Shown: piece by piece, positions 17,275-25,414 of the stretch
Position numbering within the stretch: position 1 is the first letter of the stretch
Layout of the letters: each line of letters starts with the position of its first letter
Assembly: GCF_000758585.1 (NCBI RefSeq)
Contig: NZ_CP009281.1
Span: forward strand, 2,790,001 to 2,854,000
Origin: Paenibacillus sp. FSL R5-0345
Lineage (GTDB): Bacteria; Bacillota; Bacilli; Paenibacillales; Paenibacillaceae
Direction of reading: 5' to 3'
DNA length: 64,000 nucleotides
Notes under the pieces: model-generated
The model's input: the letters and a program-made list of their open reading frames with translations, nothing else
What the model was told of the DNA's origin: nothing
Database searches by the model: none
Program-made: the position numbers and the translations under genes

Positions 17275-18475
17275 AGGGAATGTTCTAATTCGTTCTGCGT
17301 GGCCTCTTATACTGCTTCTCGTGCTCACTGGCTGCTGGGACAGCGTTGAATTAAACAGAAGAGCGATTGTTACAGGTGTGGCCGTTGATAGAGGCTCTAC
17401 GGAGGAGGAAAAATATGTCCTTACCTTTCAAGTCATTATTGCAGACGAAATTTCAGGAGAAAATGCCAGAGGGACCTCACCTGTTGCAGTTTATACAGGA
17501 AAAGGTCGCAGCATGTTTGAAGCATTGGCTGACGGCTCCCGTCAGACCGCCCGCTTTTTGTCACTTGGTCATATTCGAGTAGTCGTAATTTCGGAAAAAT
17601 TTGCCCGTGAAGGAATCAAGGACATTATGGATGTATTGGAAAGAGAAAGTGAAACGAGATTAACCAGTCTTCTCTTTATATCTAAGAGACAACCAGCAAG
17701 CGACAGTATGACTACGATGACTGTTTTCGGAAGAATTCCTGCGAATGATTTGGTGGAAAAGCTTGAGACGACCTCCAAACAGTTTGGCTACAATTACCGA
17801 ATGGAGGTAGATGATGTCGTACGCGGGATTCAAATTCCTAGTGGGGGGCCGATGATTAATGGGGTCGAAGTTACTGGTGATGTGGAGCGAAGAGACTCGA
17901 ATGAAAATATTAAAACGATCAAACCGAAGGCTGCGCTGCGGGTTACAGAGCTGGCTGTTTTTAAAAATGACAAGCTGATCGGGTGGCTACACGGAGATCA
18001 AGCCATTGGGTCCGCCCTGTTAAAAAATAAAATCACACAAATGCCTGCAGTGGTTGCTATCGGTAAGAACGAATATGTGTCTTTTAATGTGTATCTCTCG
18101 CAGGTTCAAGTCAAGGTGAACGCAAAAGATGCAGAGAATCCAATATTTACCATAAGTATTACTCAACAAGCGGGTTTAAAAGAGTCGCCCAATAATTTGA
18201 ATCTGAGGGACCCCAATGTGTTAAATGATCTGTCCAGGCTTATGGAGAAGCATACACGAGATCAAGTATGGGAAGCGATAAATGAATCAAGAGCGCTAAA
18301 GAGTGACTATTTGGGTTTTGGAGAAGTGGTAGAACGTGAGAATCCTCGTGGATGGAAAAAAGTCAAAGATCATTGGGAGGATATATTTGCGACCTGTGAG
18401 ATTAAGATTGATGAGGATGTCGTGATTAGGCATACCGATATGCGAAGCGATTCTTTTCAGGTCAATAAGAAATAA
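17264..18475 (+). CDS. Ger(x)C family spore germination lipoprotein
   Basis: A 403-residue C-subunit of the germinant receptor. The N-terminus is a lipoprotein signal (LLLVLTGCWDSVELNRRAIV); the Cys sits in LTGC and the CWD..EL pattern after it is diagnostic for GerC proteins. The protein should be lipid-anchored at the outer face of the inner spore membrane. ATG 17264 follows AAAGGAG by six bases and overlaps the A-subunit gene; an upstream GTG at 17231 is rejected. The gene order A-C-B is common in Paenibacillus and in the B. subtilis gerK operon. Confidence 0.93.
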   Translation: MKVKGNVLIRSAWPLILLLVLTGCWDSVELNRRAIVTGVAVDRGSTEEEKYVLTFQVIIADEISGENARGTSPVAVYTGKGRSMFEALADGSRQTARFLSLGHIRVVVISEKFAREGIKDIMDVLERESETRLTSLLFISKRQPASDSMTTMTVFGRIPANDLVEKLETTSKQFGYNYRMEVDDVVRGIQIPSGGPMINGVEVTGDVERRDSNENIKTIKPKAALRVTELAVFKNDKLIGWLHGDQAIGSALLKNKITQMPAVVAIGKNEYVSFNVYLSQVQVKVNAKDAENPIFTISITQQAGLKESPNNLNLRDPNVLNDLSRLMEKHTRDQVWEAINESRALKSDYLGFGEVVERENPRGWKKVKDHWEDIFATCEIKIDEDVVIRHTDMRSDSFQVNKK

Positions 18476-18494
18476 CGTTTAAGGAGGAGCGGGT

Positions 18495-19601
18495 ATGAAT
18501 AAAGGCAGTATAAAAATTGGTGTACTCCAAATCTTCTCCTTAACATTGTTGTTCGAACTTGGGACAGCTTTGGTGGTGAATCTAGGGATGGAAGCGGGAA
18601 AAGATGCATGGATTTCCATTATGATCGGTGATTTTATTGGAGTAGCTGTTTTCGCGGGATATACCTTTCTCTATCGAAAGTTTCCTGATTTACCGCTAAC
18701 GGCTTATGTCCGAAAGGTACTAGGCAGATATTTGGGATCGGTAATAGCGTTAGGTTACATCATCCTATTTCTGAATTTAGCGGGAAGGGATTTGCGAGAT
18801 GGCAGCACCATGCTTGTTATGGCAACCATGCATCGGACTCCGTTATTCATTATAGCCATGCTGATGGTCTTATCAAGCGCTTATGTATTGCATAAGGGAA
18901 TAGAGGTATTAGCCAGAACTTCGATGGTTTTCTTAACGCTTGTATTAATGATAGGTCTTTTTAGCTCGATGATGCTGATGTTTTCGGGTTCAATTAATCT
19001 CCATTTTCTTCAGCCCGTTTTCGAGAATGGATTCGAGCCCATCCTCGCCTCTGTAGTCAAACAAAATTATATGTTTCCTTTTGGTGAAATGGTCTGTTTT
19101 ACTATGCTGATGCCTTATCTTGATAACGCAAAAAAAGGGCCCTGGATCATTGCAACGGGTATATTTGTATCAGGCATACTATTGAGTCTGACTATGGTCT
19201 TAAACATATCTGTTCTTGGATCTGATATTGTTAAAAGATCGCTACTTCCACTGATGCCTACGATTAGCAAAATTTCTATTTCTGATTTTGTTCAACGGCT
19301 AGATATTTTAGTTGTTATGGTGCTTATCATTGGTGTTTTTTTTAAAATGGCAGTTTTTTTTGCAGCAGCCCTGATCGGTATATCAGAGTTATTTAAAATT
19401 CCTTATCGGAGGATGGTCTATCCGACAGCTTTGATTATCTTGTTTAGTTCTATGCTGGATGCACGAAGCTTCACCGAGCATATAGATGAGGGTGGAAAAC
19501 TGCTGTATACGGTGTATCCCTTCTTTATGGTGTTAATCCCGCTGATCCTTATCCTTGTTACAGCGTTAAAGAGTCACTTTTCAGCTCCGCGTTCAGGTTG
19601 A
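18495..19601 (+). CDS. Spore germination permease (GerB/GerKB family)
   Basis: A 368-residue membrane protein of the endospore germination permease family, related to amino-acid transporters. It begins GSIKIGVLQIFSLTLLFELGTA and has about ten hydrophobic segments. GerB subunits bind the germinant, probably an amino acid or sugar that cannot be named here. ATG 18495 follows AAGGAGGAG. The last 28 bases overlap the 3' end of a convergent small membrane gene, and no terminator separates the two. Confidence 0.92.
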   Translation: MNKGSIKIGVLQIFSLTLLFELGTALVVNLGMEAGKDAWISIMIGDFIGVAVFAGYTFLYRKFPDLPLTAYVRKVLGRYLGSVIALGYIILFLNLAGRDLRDGSTMLVMATMHRTPLFIIAMLMVLSSAYVLHKGIEVLARTSMVFLTLVLMIGLFSSMMLMFSGSINLHFLQPVFENGFEPILASVVKQNYMFPFGEMVCFTMLMPYLDNAKKGPWIIATGIFVSGILLSLTMVLNISVLGSDIVKRSLLPLMPTISKISISDFVQRLDILVVMVLIIGVFFKMAVFFAAALIGISELFKIPYRRMVYPTALIILFSSMLDARSFTEHIDEGGKLLYTVYPFFMVLIPLILILVTALKSHFSAPRSG

Positions 19602-19831
19602 CGTCCGGTCTTCCAGGCCAGAATATCAGGACCAAGCAGACATAACAGCAAGATGATGGCCGCGGTTTTCTCAGAGGCAGTGTATAGTAAGTAATTTAGA
19701 ATGTACTGGATGTTGCCCACTCCATAACCAAATAGCCAATCCCCCAAATACAGATATGATAAACACAAAATGCTTAAGAGTAGGATAATTGCGTATTTTC
19801 GGATCAGAAGTTTTCTAGTTTTTTTCTTCAC
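19574..19831 (-). CDS. Small two-TM membrane protein, unknown function
   Basis: An 85-residue protein with a basic N-terminus (KKKTRKLLIRK) and two hydrophobic segments, YAIILLLSILCLSYLYL (about 13-29) and TAAIILLLCLLGPDILAW (about 56-73). The start is GTG 19831, seven bases after AAAGGAGC, a good ribosome site that argues for a real gene. It converges on the germination permease and overlaps its 3' end by 28 bases. I do not recognise the family. The position beside a germination operon is suggestive, since small membrane proteins sometimes join germinant receptors, but the opposite strand weakens this. Confidence 0.6.
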   Translation of the reverse strand: MKKKTRKLLIRKYAIILLLSILCLSYLYLGDWLFGYGVGNIQYILNYLLYTASEKTAAIILLLCLLGPDILAWKTGRQPERGAEK

Positions 19832-19893
19832 TGGATTTGCTCCTTTTCGCTAATTTAACGTTAGTATGAAGCTTTTAATACCCGATCATGCAT

Positions 19894-19906
19894 ACCCGGA
19901 CCGGGT
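19894..19906. promoter_or_regulatory. Perfect palindrome upstream of yitJ
   Basis: ACCCGG, one central A, then CCGGGT: a perfect 13-base palindrome about 90 bases before the yitJ start. It could be an operator or a small RNA hairpin. No SAM riboswitch pattern is visible here. Confidence 0.3.
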
Positions 19907-19995
19907 GTCTGATTGCTTTTCTTTTGAAAGCTTATCATCCATACCGATTTATGATACATTAGTATGAAACTAATGAGTCAGGGGAGGATTTTGCA

Positions 19996-21867
19996 GTGAA
20001 GCCGGATCTACGTTCCGCATGGGGAAACAAAGTATTGGTCGGAGACGGAGCGATGGGTACCTATTTATATCAGAAGGGTTTCCCTGTCGGCATTTCCTAC
20101 GAAGAATTAAATTTGACCTCTCCAGGGGTTATCGAAGATGTACATCGCAGCTATATAGATGCAGGGGCAGTGCTGCTAGAAAGCAACACCTTCTCAGCGA
20201 ATTTTGACAGGCTGTCCAAATATGGTTTGGAGTCCAAGGTTGAAGAAATTAATCGTGCCGGAGTAAGAATCGCTCGTAAAGCTGCTGGAGATACTGGTTA
20301 TGTATTAGGTGCTGTAGGCTCCATTCGCGCCGGTAAGCGTGCAAATCTCTCATCAACAGAGTTGAAGAAGTATTTTACGCAGCAGATCACAGCATTGTTA
20401 GAAGAAGAAGTAGACGGCATTATGCTAGAAACCTTCTACGATGTCGAGGAACTTCACCTTGCACTAAGAACTGTACGTAAACATAGTACTCTCCCAGTCA
20501 TTTGCCAATTTGCTGTCGATGAATCAGCTCGTACGTTGGATGGACTGACGCTGCCAGAGGCTTTTCGCATTCTTGAAGGTGACGGAGCAGATATCATCGG
20601 ATTTAACTGTAATACGGGTCCAAATGGAATTAAGAGAGCGCTGAAAGCTGTACAGGGTAATCTGGTTCTACCGACCTCGGTCTATCCGAATGCAGGTGTT
20701 GCCGATTATGTAGACGGAGAATACCGGTATGGGGCTTCACCGGAATATTTCGGGCAGATGGCAGTAACTTTTGCAGAAATGGGTTGCAGAATTATCGGCG
20801 GCTGCTGTGGTACTACACCGCAGCATATTGCTGAAATTTCTTCCGCATTAAAAGGTTACGAACCTCAGCCACTTCCAAAACCGTCGCTTGTGACGGTGGA
20901 ACGTGTATCGCTGCAAGAGCATTTTGGCGAAGATGAGGGAAGAGATGGCAGAGAGCCGAACCTGGTTGATCTAGTAAAAGAACGCCATACGGTTATCGTT
21001 GAGCTGGATCCTCCCCGTGATTTGGATATCGCCAAGTTTATGCAGGGTGCAGAAGCGCTGAGAAGAGCGGGTGCGGATGCGTTGACACTCGCCGATAACT
21101 CACTGGCTGTTACACGGATGAGCAATATGGCTTTAGGCCATTTGGTGCACGCTAAAACTGGACTTCGTCCGCTGGTGCATGTTGCTTGTCGGGACCGTAA
21201 TCTGATCGGTACTCAATCGCATTTGATGGGTTTTGATGCGCTTGGCATTGATCATGTGTTGGCGGTGACTGGAGACCCCGCAAAATTCGGAGATCTTCCT
21301 GGCTCAAGTTCGGTTTATGATTTAACCTCTTTTGAGATTATTCGAATGATTAAGCAATTGAATGATGGCATTTCCTTCTCGGGTAAACCTTTGAAGCAGA
21401 AAGCGAATTTTGTAATCGGTGCTGCCTTTAACCCGAATGTTAAACATTTAGATAAGGCTGTACAGCGACTGGAGAAGAAAATTGCCTCTGGTGCGGATTA
21501 TATTATGACCCAGCCTGTCTATGATCAGGAACTTATCGTGAAGATCGCAGAGGCCACTGCACATCTGGAAATCCCCGTGTTTATTGGTGTGATGCCACTG
21601 GCTAGTGGACGTAATGCAGAGTTCCTTCATAATGAGGTTCCAGGCATCCAGCTTACCGATGAAGTCCGGAATCGTATGAAAGGACTTGAAGGGGAAGCAG
21701 GAAGAGCTGAAGGTGTCGCCATCGCTAAGGAGCTGTTAGATGTTGCTACAGCTCATTTCAATGGGATCTATTTGATGACGCCGTTCATGTTCTATGATAT
21801 GAGTGCACAGCTGATGGAGTATGTATGGGAGAAATCAGGACGTAAATTATCCCCCTTGTTTCGCTAG
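19996..21867 (+). CDS. yitJ: Bifunctional homocysteine S-methyltransferase / methylenetetrahydrofolate reductase
   Basis: A 623-residue fusion. The first half is a homocysteine S-methyltransferase (residues about 1-290), with GDGAMGTYLYQKG at the start, ESNTFSAN, and the zinc-binding pair in IIGGCCGTTPQHI. The second half is a MetF-type reductase (about 320-620) with VELDPPRDLD, VHVACRDRN and LAVTGDPAKFGD. Together they make and use 5-methyltetrahydrofolate for methionine synthesis. GTG 19996 follows GGGGAGG. In B. subtilis yitJ is under an S-box riboswitch; none of the conserved S-box pattern is seen in the 164-base leader, so regulation seems different. Confidence 0.93.
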   Translation: MKPDLRSAWGNKVLVGDGAMGTYLYQKGFPVGISYEELNLTSPGVIEDVHRSYIDAGAVLLESNTFSANFDRLSKYGLESKVEEINRAGVRIARKAAGDTGYVLGAVGSIRAGKRANLSSTELKKYFTQQITALLEEEVDGIMLETFYDVEELHLALRTVRKHSTLPVICQFAVDESARTLDGLTLPEAFRILEGDGADIIGFNCNTGPNGIKRALKAVQGNLVLPTSVYPNAGVADYVDGEYRYGASPEYFGQMAVTFAEMGCRIIGGCCGTTPQHIAEISSALKGYEPQPLPKPSLVTVERVSLQEHFGEDEGRDGREPNLVDLVKERHTVIVELDPPRDLDIAKFMQGAEALRRAGADALTLADNSLAVTRMSNMALGHLVHAKTGLRPLVHVACRDRNLIGTQSHLMGFDALGIDHVLAVTGDPAKFGDLPGSSSVYDLTSFEIIRMIKQLNDGISFSGKPLKQKANFVIGAAFNPNVKHLDKAVQRLEKKIASGADYIMTQPVYDQELIVKIAEATAHLEIPVFIGVMPLASGRNAEFLHNEVPGIQLTDEVRNRMKGLEGEAGRAEGVAIAKELLDVATAHFNGIYLMTPFMFYDMSAQLMEYVWEKSGRKLSPLFR

Positions 21868-21905
21868 TAATAATCAATTACAATAGTGTAATGGATGTGA
21901 TTCCG

Positions 21906-22799
21906 TTGTCATTTAGCATGACCGGATACGGTCAATCGTCCCTGCAATTCGGCGGCTACAAGATTATGTTCGAAGTGAAATCGGTGAATCACCGGTACTG
22001 CGAAGTTGTACTGCGGATGCCCCGGGATTGGACGGGTTATGAGGATGTGCTGAGAAGAAAGGTTCAACAGCACGTCAAACGGGGAAGGATAGATGTTACC
22101 ATCAATAGAGAGCATGATGAGTCGTCTTCCGGACCGGTTCTGAATCGCTCTGCTGTCATGACTTATCTTAAGGCAGCAGATCAGCTTAAGAACGAGTATG
22201 GTTTGTCCGGTGAGTTGACTCTTCGTGATATACTTTCTATACCCGGTATTATGGAAAGCAAAGATGAGGCTGCGGGTGCCGTGTCCGCGGCCTTAGAAGA
22301 CTACTCTGAAATGTTGGAGACGGGACTTGAGCAGAGTTTGCAGTCTCTGCTGGAGATGCGCGCCCGTGAAGGCAGTTTTCTAGTCGCTGATCTTGAACAG
22401 CGTCTCACCTATCTTGAGACCATGCATGCTGAAATGGTTGAACTTGCTCCTGTTGTAGTCATTGAATATCGTGACAAGCTACGTCATCGATTGAATGAGC
22501 TGAATGATGGGACGTTCGCTTTTGATGAGCATAAATTCGGGATGGAAATCGCTATTTTTGCTGATCGCTGTAATATTGATGAAGAGTTGACCCGGTTGTA
22601 TAGTCATTTCGAACAATGCAGAACCCTCCTGAAGGGGAAAGGGCCGGTAGGACGCAAGCTGGATTTTCTCATTCAGGAGATGAACCGGGAGACGAATACA
22701 ATCGGGTCGAAATGCAATCATTTAACTCTCGTGGGTCTTGTGCTAGACATGAAAGCAGAGCTAGAGAAGATTCGCGAACAAGCGGCAAACATAGAGTAA
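21906..22799 (+). CDS. yloC: YicC/YloC family endoribonuclease
   Basis: A 297-residue member of the YicC/YloC family; E. coli YicC is an endoribonuclease acting on small RNAs. The N-terminus FSMTGYGQ and EVKSVNHRYCEVVLRMP, and the C-terminal GRKLDFLIQEMNRETNTIGSK, are family hallmarks. TTG 21906 follows a GGATGTGAT site and gives the usual start one or two residues before FSMTGYG; the ATG at 21891 lacks a site. It opens the conserved block yloC-remA-gmk-rpoZ-coaBC-priA, in the same order as B. subtilis. Confidence 0.92.
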   Translation: MSFSMTGYGQSSLQFGGYKIMFEVKSVNHRYCEVVLRMPRDWTGYEDVLRRKVQQHVKRGRIDVTINREHDESSSGPVLNRSAVMTYLKAADQLKNEYGLSGELTLRDILSIPGIMESKDEAAGAVSAALEDYSEMLETGLEQSLQSLLEMRAREGSFLVADLEQRLTYLETMHAEMVELAPVVVIEYRDKLRHRLNELNDGTFAFDEHKFGMEIAIFADRCNIDEELTRLYSHFEQCRTLLKGKGPVGRKLDFLIQEMNRETNTIGSKCNHLTLVGLVLDMKAELEKIREQAANIE

Positions 22800-22847
22800 C
22801 CGGGAACAGGTAATAGCATAGAACTTTATGGGGGGAACTACCGGAAC

Positions 22848-23108
22848 ATGGCAATTAAACTTATCAACATTGGCTTTGGGAATATTGTGTCCGCCAATCG
22901 CATTATTTCCATCGTCAGTCCGGAATCTGCACCAATCAAACGTATTATCCAGGAGGCTCGTGATCGACATATGTTGATCGACGCCACCTATGGCCGACGG
23001 ACTCGTGCCGTAATCATTACAGATAGTGATCATGTCATTTTGTCGGCTGTACAGCCGGAGACTGTGGCGCATCGCTTATCCAGTAAAGATGACGACAACG
23101 ACGAATAA
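22848..23108 (+). CDS. remA: Extracellular matrix regulator RemA
   Basis: An 86-residue DUF370 protein that begins [19 protein letters not shown] and has the conserved [19 protein letters not shown] block. In B. subtilis RemA is a DNA-binding protein that forms rings, activates biofilm matrix operons and counters SinR. The acidic tail DDDNDE is unremarkable. ATG 22848 follows a GGGGGGAAC site and the gene sits directly before gmk, as in B. subtilis. Confidence 0.95.
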   Translation: MAIKLINIGFGNIVSANRIISIVSPESAPIKRIIQEARDRHMLIDATYGRRTRAVIITDSDHVILSAVQPETVAHRLSSKDDDNDE

Positions 23109-23127
23109 CAACTAAATGGAGTGTATT

Positions 23128-23697
23128 ATGTCAAAAGGATTGCTCATCATATTATCCGGACCTTCCGGCGTAGGTAAAGGTACTGTATGTACTGCGCTAC
23201 GTCCGAAGATGCCCGAACTTGTCTACTCAGTATCAGCTACTACTCGTAGTCCGCGTGCGGGTGAGGAAGACGGTGTGAACTATTTTTTCAAAAGCAAAGA
23301 GCAGTTTGCGGCTATGATAGAAGCCGATCAACTGCTTGAATATGCGGAGTACGTAGGTAATTTTTACGGTACTCCACGTGATTTTGTAGAGAGAACTCTC
23401 AATAGCGGCAAAGACATTATTCTCGAAATTGAGGTTCAGGGAGCTCTCAAAGTCAAAGAGAAATTTCCTGAAGGTATTTTTGTGTTCCTTCTTCCACCTT
23501 CTATGGACGAGTTGAAGGACCGCATACGCGGACGGGGTACGGAACATCCAGATGTGATCGATCACCGCATGACCGTAGCGGAGGATGAGATAAATCTAAT
23601 GCAGCATTATGATTATGCTGTTGTGAATGATGAGATTGATCTGGCTTGTAAGAGAATAGAAAGCATCATTATCGCCGAACATTGTAAAGTCAGATAA
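23128..23697 (+). CDS. gmk: Guanylate kinase
   Basis: A 189-residue enzyme that phosphorylates GMP to GDP, feeding GTP pools. It has the P-loop GPSGVGKGT at about residues 11-19, the GMP-binding [16 protein letters not shown], and the lid region [12 protein letters not shown] 23128, seven bases after TGGAGTG, fits the family; a frame extension to 23116 is unlikely. Only 19 bases separate it from remA. Confidence 0.97.
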   Translation: MSKGLLIILSGPSGVGKGTVCTALRPKMPELVYSVSATTRSPRAGEEDGVNYFFKSKEQFAAMIEADQLLEYAEYVGNFYGTPRDFVERTLNSGKDIILEIEVQGALKVKEKFPEGIFVFLLPPSMDELKDRIRGRGTEHPDVIDHRMTVAEDEINLMQHYDYAVVNDEIDLACKRIESIIIAEHCKVR

Positions 23698-23749
23698 TGT
23701 ATGCTGAAAGATTGAATGTATTACCAGTAAACTATGAAGAGGTGTCCCT

Positions 23750-23950
23750 GTGCTATATCCATCCATTGATGAAATGATGACCAAGGTTGACAGTAAGTAT
23801 TCGCTCGTTGTAGCCGCAGCACGTCGTGCTAGACAATTGCGTGAGGGTGGTAAGACAGATGTGAAGAACCCTAGATCGCATAAATTCGTTGGTGTTGCTC
23901 TTGAAGAAATTTACGAAGATCGCATTACGCTTACCCGCGGTGAAGAGTAG
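23750..23950 (+). CDS. rpoZ: RNA polymerase omega subunit
   Basis: A 66-residue subunit that helps assemble RNA polymerase. It begins LYPSIDEMM and shows the family pattern [14 protein letters not shown] and [13 protein letters not shown]. The start codon is GTG 23750 behind AGAGGTG. It follows gmk, the usual partner, and precedes a set of hairpins. Confidence 0.95.
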   Translation: MLYPSIDEMMTKVDSKYSLVVAAARRARQLREGGKTDVKNPRSHKFVGVALEEIYEDRITLTRGEE

Positions 23951-23981
23951 TCGCAAGCCTATTTAGATATTCCCTTTTGTA

Positions 23982-24027
23982 GAAACGGATACCGCCTAGT
24001 TGTAATTAGGCGATGCCGTTTCTTCTT
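23982..24027 (+). terminator. Hairpin terminator after rpoZ
   Basis: GAAACGG..CCGCCTA pairs with TAGGCG..CCGTTTC around an eight-base loop. The T tract behind it (TTTCTTCTT) is broken, so termination may be partial. Confidence 0.65.
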
Positions 24028-24066
24028 GGGTTATGGAGCATTTATGGATCTTTAATGAATGATGAT

Positions 24067-24115
24067 AGCCCAAAACCGGGCTGTTTCTGACAACCGGAAG
24101 GTTGTTATTTTTTTC
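24067..24115 (+). terminator. Second hairpin pair before coaBC
   Basis: AGCCC/GGGCT (24067-24082) is followed by ACAACC-GGAA-GGTTGT (24090-24105), then T, A and seven T residues. The second hairpin is a good terminator. A short AAAATATAAGAAG tract resembling the start of the dispersed repeat follows. Confidence 0.65.
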
Positions 24116-24178
24116 TCAAAATATAAGAAGTAAAGTAATAGATCATTCGTTGTAAGAGTAGGGAACAGGGGGGAGATC

Positions 24179-25414
24179 ATGTTGAAGAGCTTGAAGGGGA
24201 AGACTATTTTACTTGGGATTACAGGAGGTATTGCGGCCTACAAAGCAGCGTCCCTGACCAGTAAGCTTGTCCAAAAAGGAGCCGAGGTTCATGTCATTAT
24301 GACAGCATCGGCAAAGCAGTTCATTACAGAATTAACTCTACAGTCACTGTCGAAGCAACGAGTTTATAGTGATACATTTCAGGAACGTGACCCATCTTCC
24401 ATCTCGCATATTGATTTGGCCGATTCAGCGGATCTTGTAATAGTAGCGCCAGCAACTGCGAATATGATTGCCAAGATGGCGCATGGAATTGCGGATGATA
24501 TGTTATCTACTACGTTACTCGCTACTACTGCACCTGTAATGGTGGCACCAGCTATGAATGTCCATATGTATCAGCATCCCGCTGTACTTAGCAATTTGGA
24601 TACCCTGGCTAAACGTGGTATTCAGTTTATTGAACCTGGGGAAGGTCTGCTGGCATGCGGTTACGTAGGTAAAGGCCGTTTAGAGGAGCCTGAGACAATC
24701 GTAAGTTATGTGGAGGATTTTTTTGCAATGCAAGAAAGTGCGAAGTCTAGTGCACTCAAGGGTAAAAAGATTGTCATCACAGCTGGCGGTACAGTTGAAC
24801 GGATTGATCCGGTACGCTATATCTCCAATGATTCCTCTGGTAAAATGGGGTTTGCTGTGGCACGTGCTGCACGTGCTATGGGGGCAGATGTTACCTTGAT
24901 TGCTGCGCGAACAGATGAAGCGCCTCCGCAGGACCCGGATATTTCTGTTATTCGTGTTCAATCCGCACAAGAAATGTATGAAGCAGTTACTGCCCATTGG
25001 GATAGCTGCGATATCATGATTAAGGCAGCGGCTGTATCGGATTACCGTCCGAAGCATAGCGAGCAATCCAAAATTAAAAAAAGTGGAGATACGCTGACTC
25101 TTGAGCTTATAAAAACAACGGATATCCTCGAAACGCTAGGTAAGAACAAGGATAAGCAGTTCTTGATCGGTTTTGCAGCGGAGACGGGAAACACAGAATT
25201 TTATGCAAAGGACAAGCTGGTCCGAAAAAACTGCGATCTCATCGTTGCTAACAACGTAGCGGCTGCAGGAGCCGGATTTGGATCGGATACGAATATTGTA
25301 TCGATTTATGATGCAGATGGATTGGTGCTTGAATTGCCACAATTGTCTAAGGATGAGGTCGCACGCCGTTTGCTGACACTTGTGGCAGAGCGCATTTCTG
25401 GAGCTTCATTATAA
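24179..25414 (+). CDS. coaBC: Phosphopantothenoylcysteine decarboxylase / phosphopantothenate-cysteine ligase
   Basis: A 411-residue bifunctional enzyme for two steps of coenzyme A synthesis. The N-terminal flavoprotein decarboxylase (to about 190) begins KTILLGITGGIAAYKAASL and has the active-site His in SHIDLADSAD, PAMNVHMY and the Cys in LLACGYVGKGR. The C-terminal CoaB ligase shows VITAGGTVERIDPVRYISN and KAAAVSDYRP. ATG 24179 follows GGGGGGAG. Its stop overlaps the first base of priA. The gene order rpoZ-coaBC-priA is conserved across Bacillales. Confidence 0.95.
   Translation: MLKSLKGKTILLGITGGIAAYKAASLTSKLVQKGAEVHVIMTASAKQFITELTLQSLSKQRVYSDTFQERDPSSISHIDLADSADLVIVAPATANMIAKMAHGIADDMLSTTLLATTAPVMVAPAMNVHMYQHPAVLSNLDTLAKRGIQFIEPGEGLLACGYVGKGRLEEPETIVSYVEDFFAMQESAKSSALKGKKIVITAGGTVERIDPVRYISNDSSGKMGFAVARAARAMGADVTLIAARTDEAPPQDPDISVIRVQSAQEMYEAVTAHWDSCDIMIKAAAVSDYRPKHSEQSKIKKSGDTLTLELIKTTDILETLGKNKDKQFLIGFAAETGNTEFYAKDKLVRKNCDLIVANNVAAAGAGFGSDTNIVSIYDADGLVLELPQLSKDEVARRLLTLVAERISGASL

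Noticed and set aside
19850..19995. SAM riboswitch (S-box) before yitJ, suggested by CTTATCA near 19930
   Set aside because: The bases after CTTATCA do not follow the S-box core (no GAGAGGTGGAGGGA-like stretch) and no matching terminator hairpin is present.
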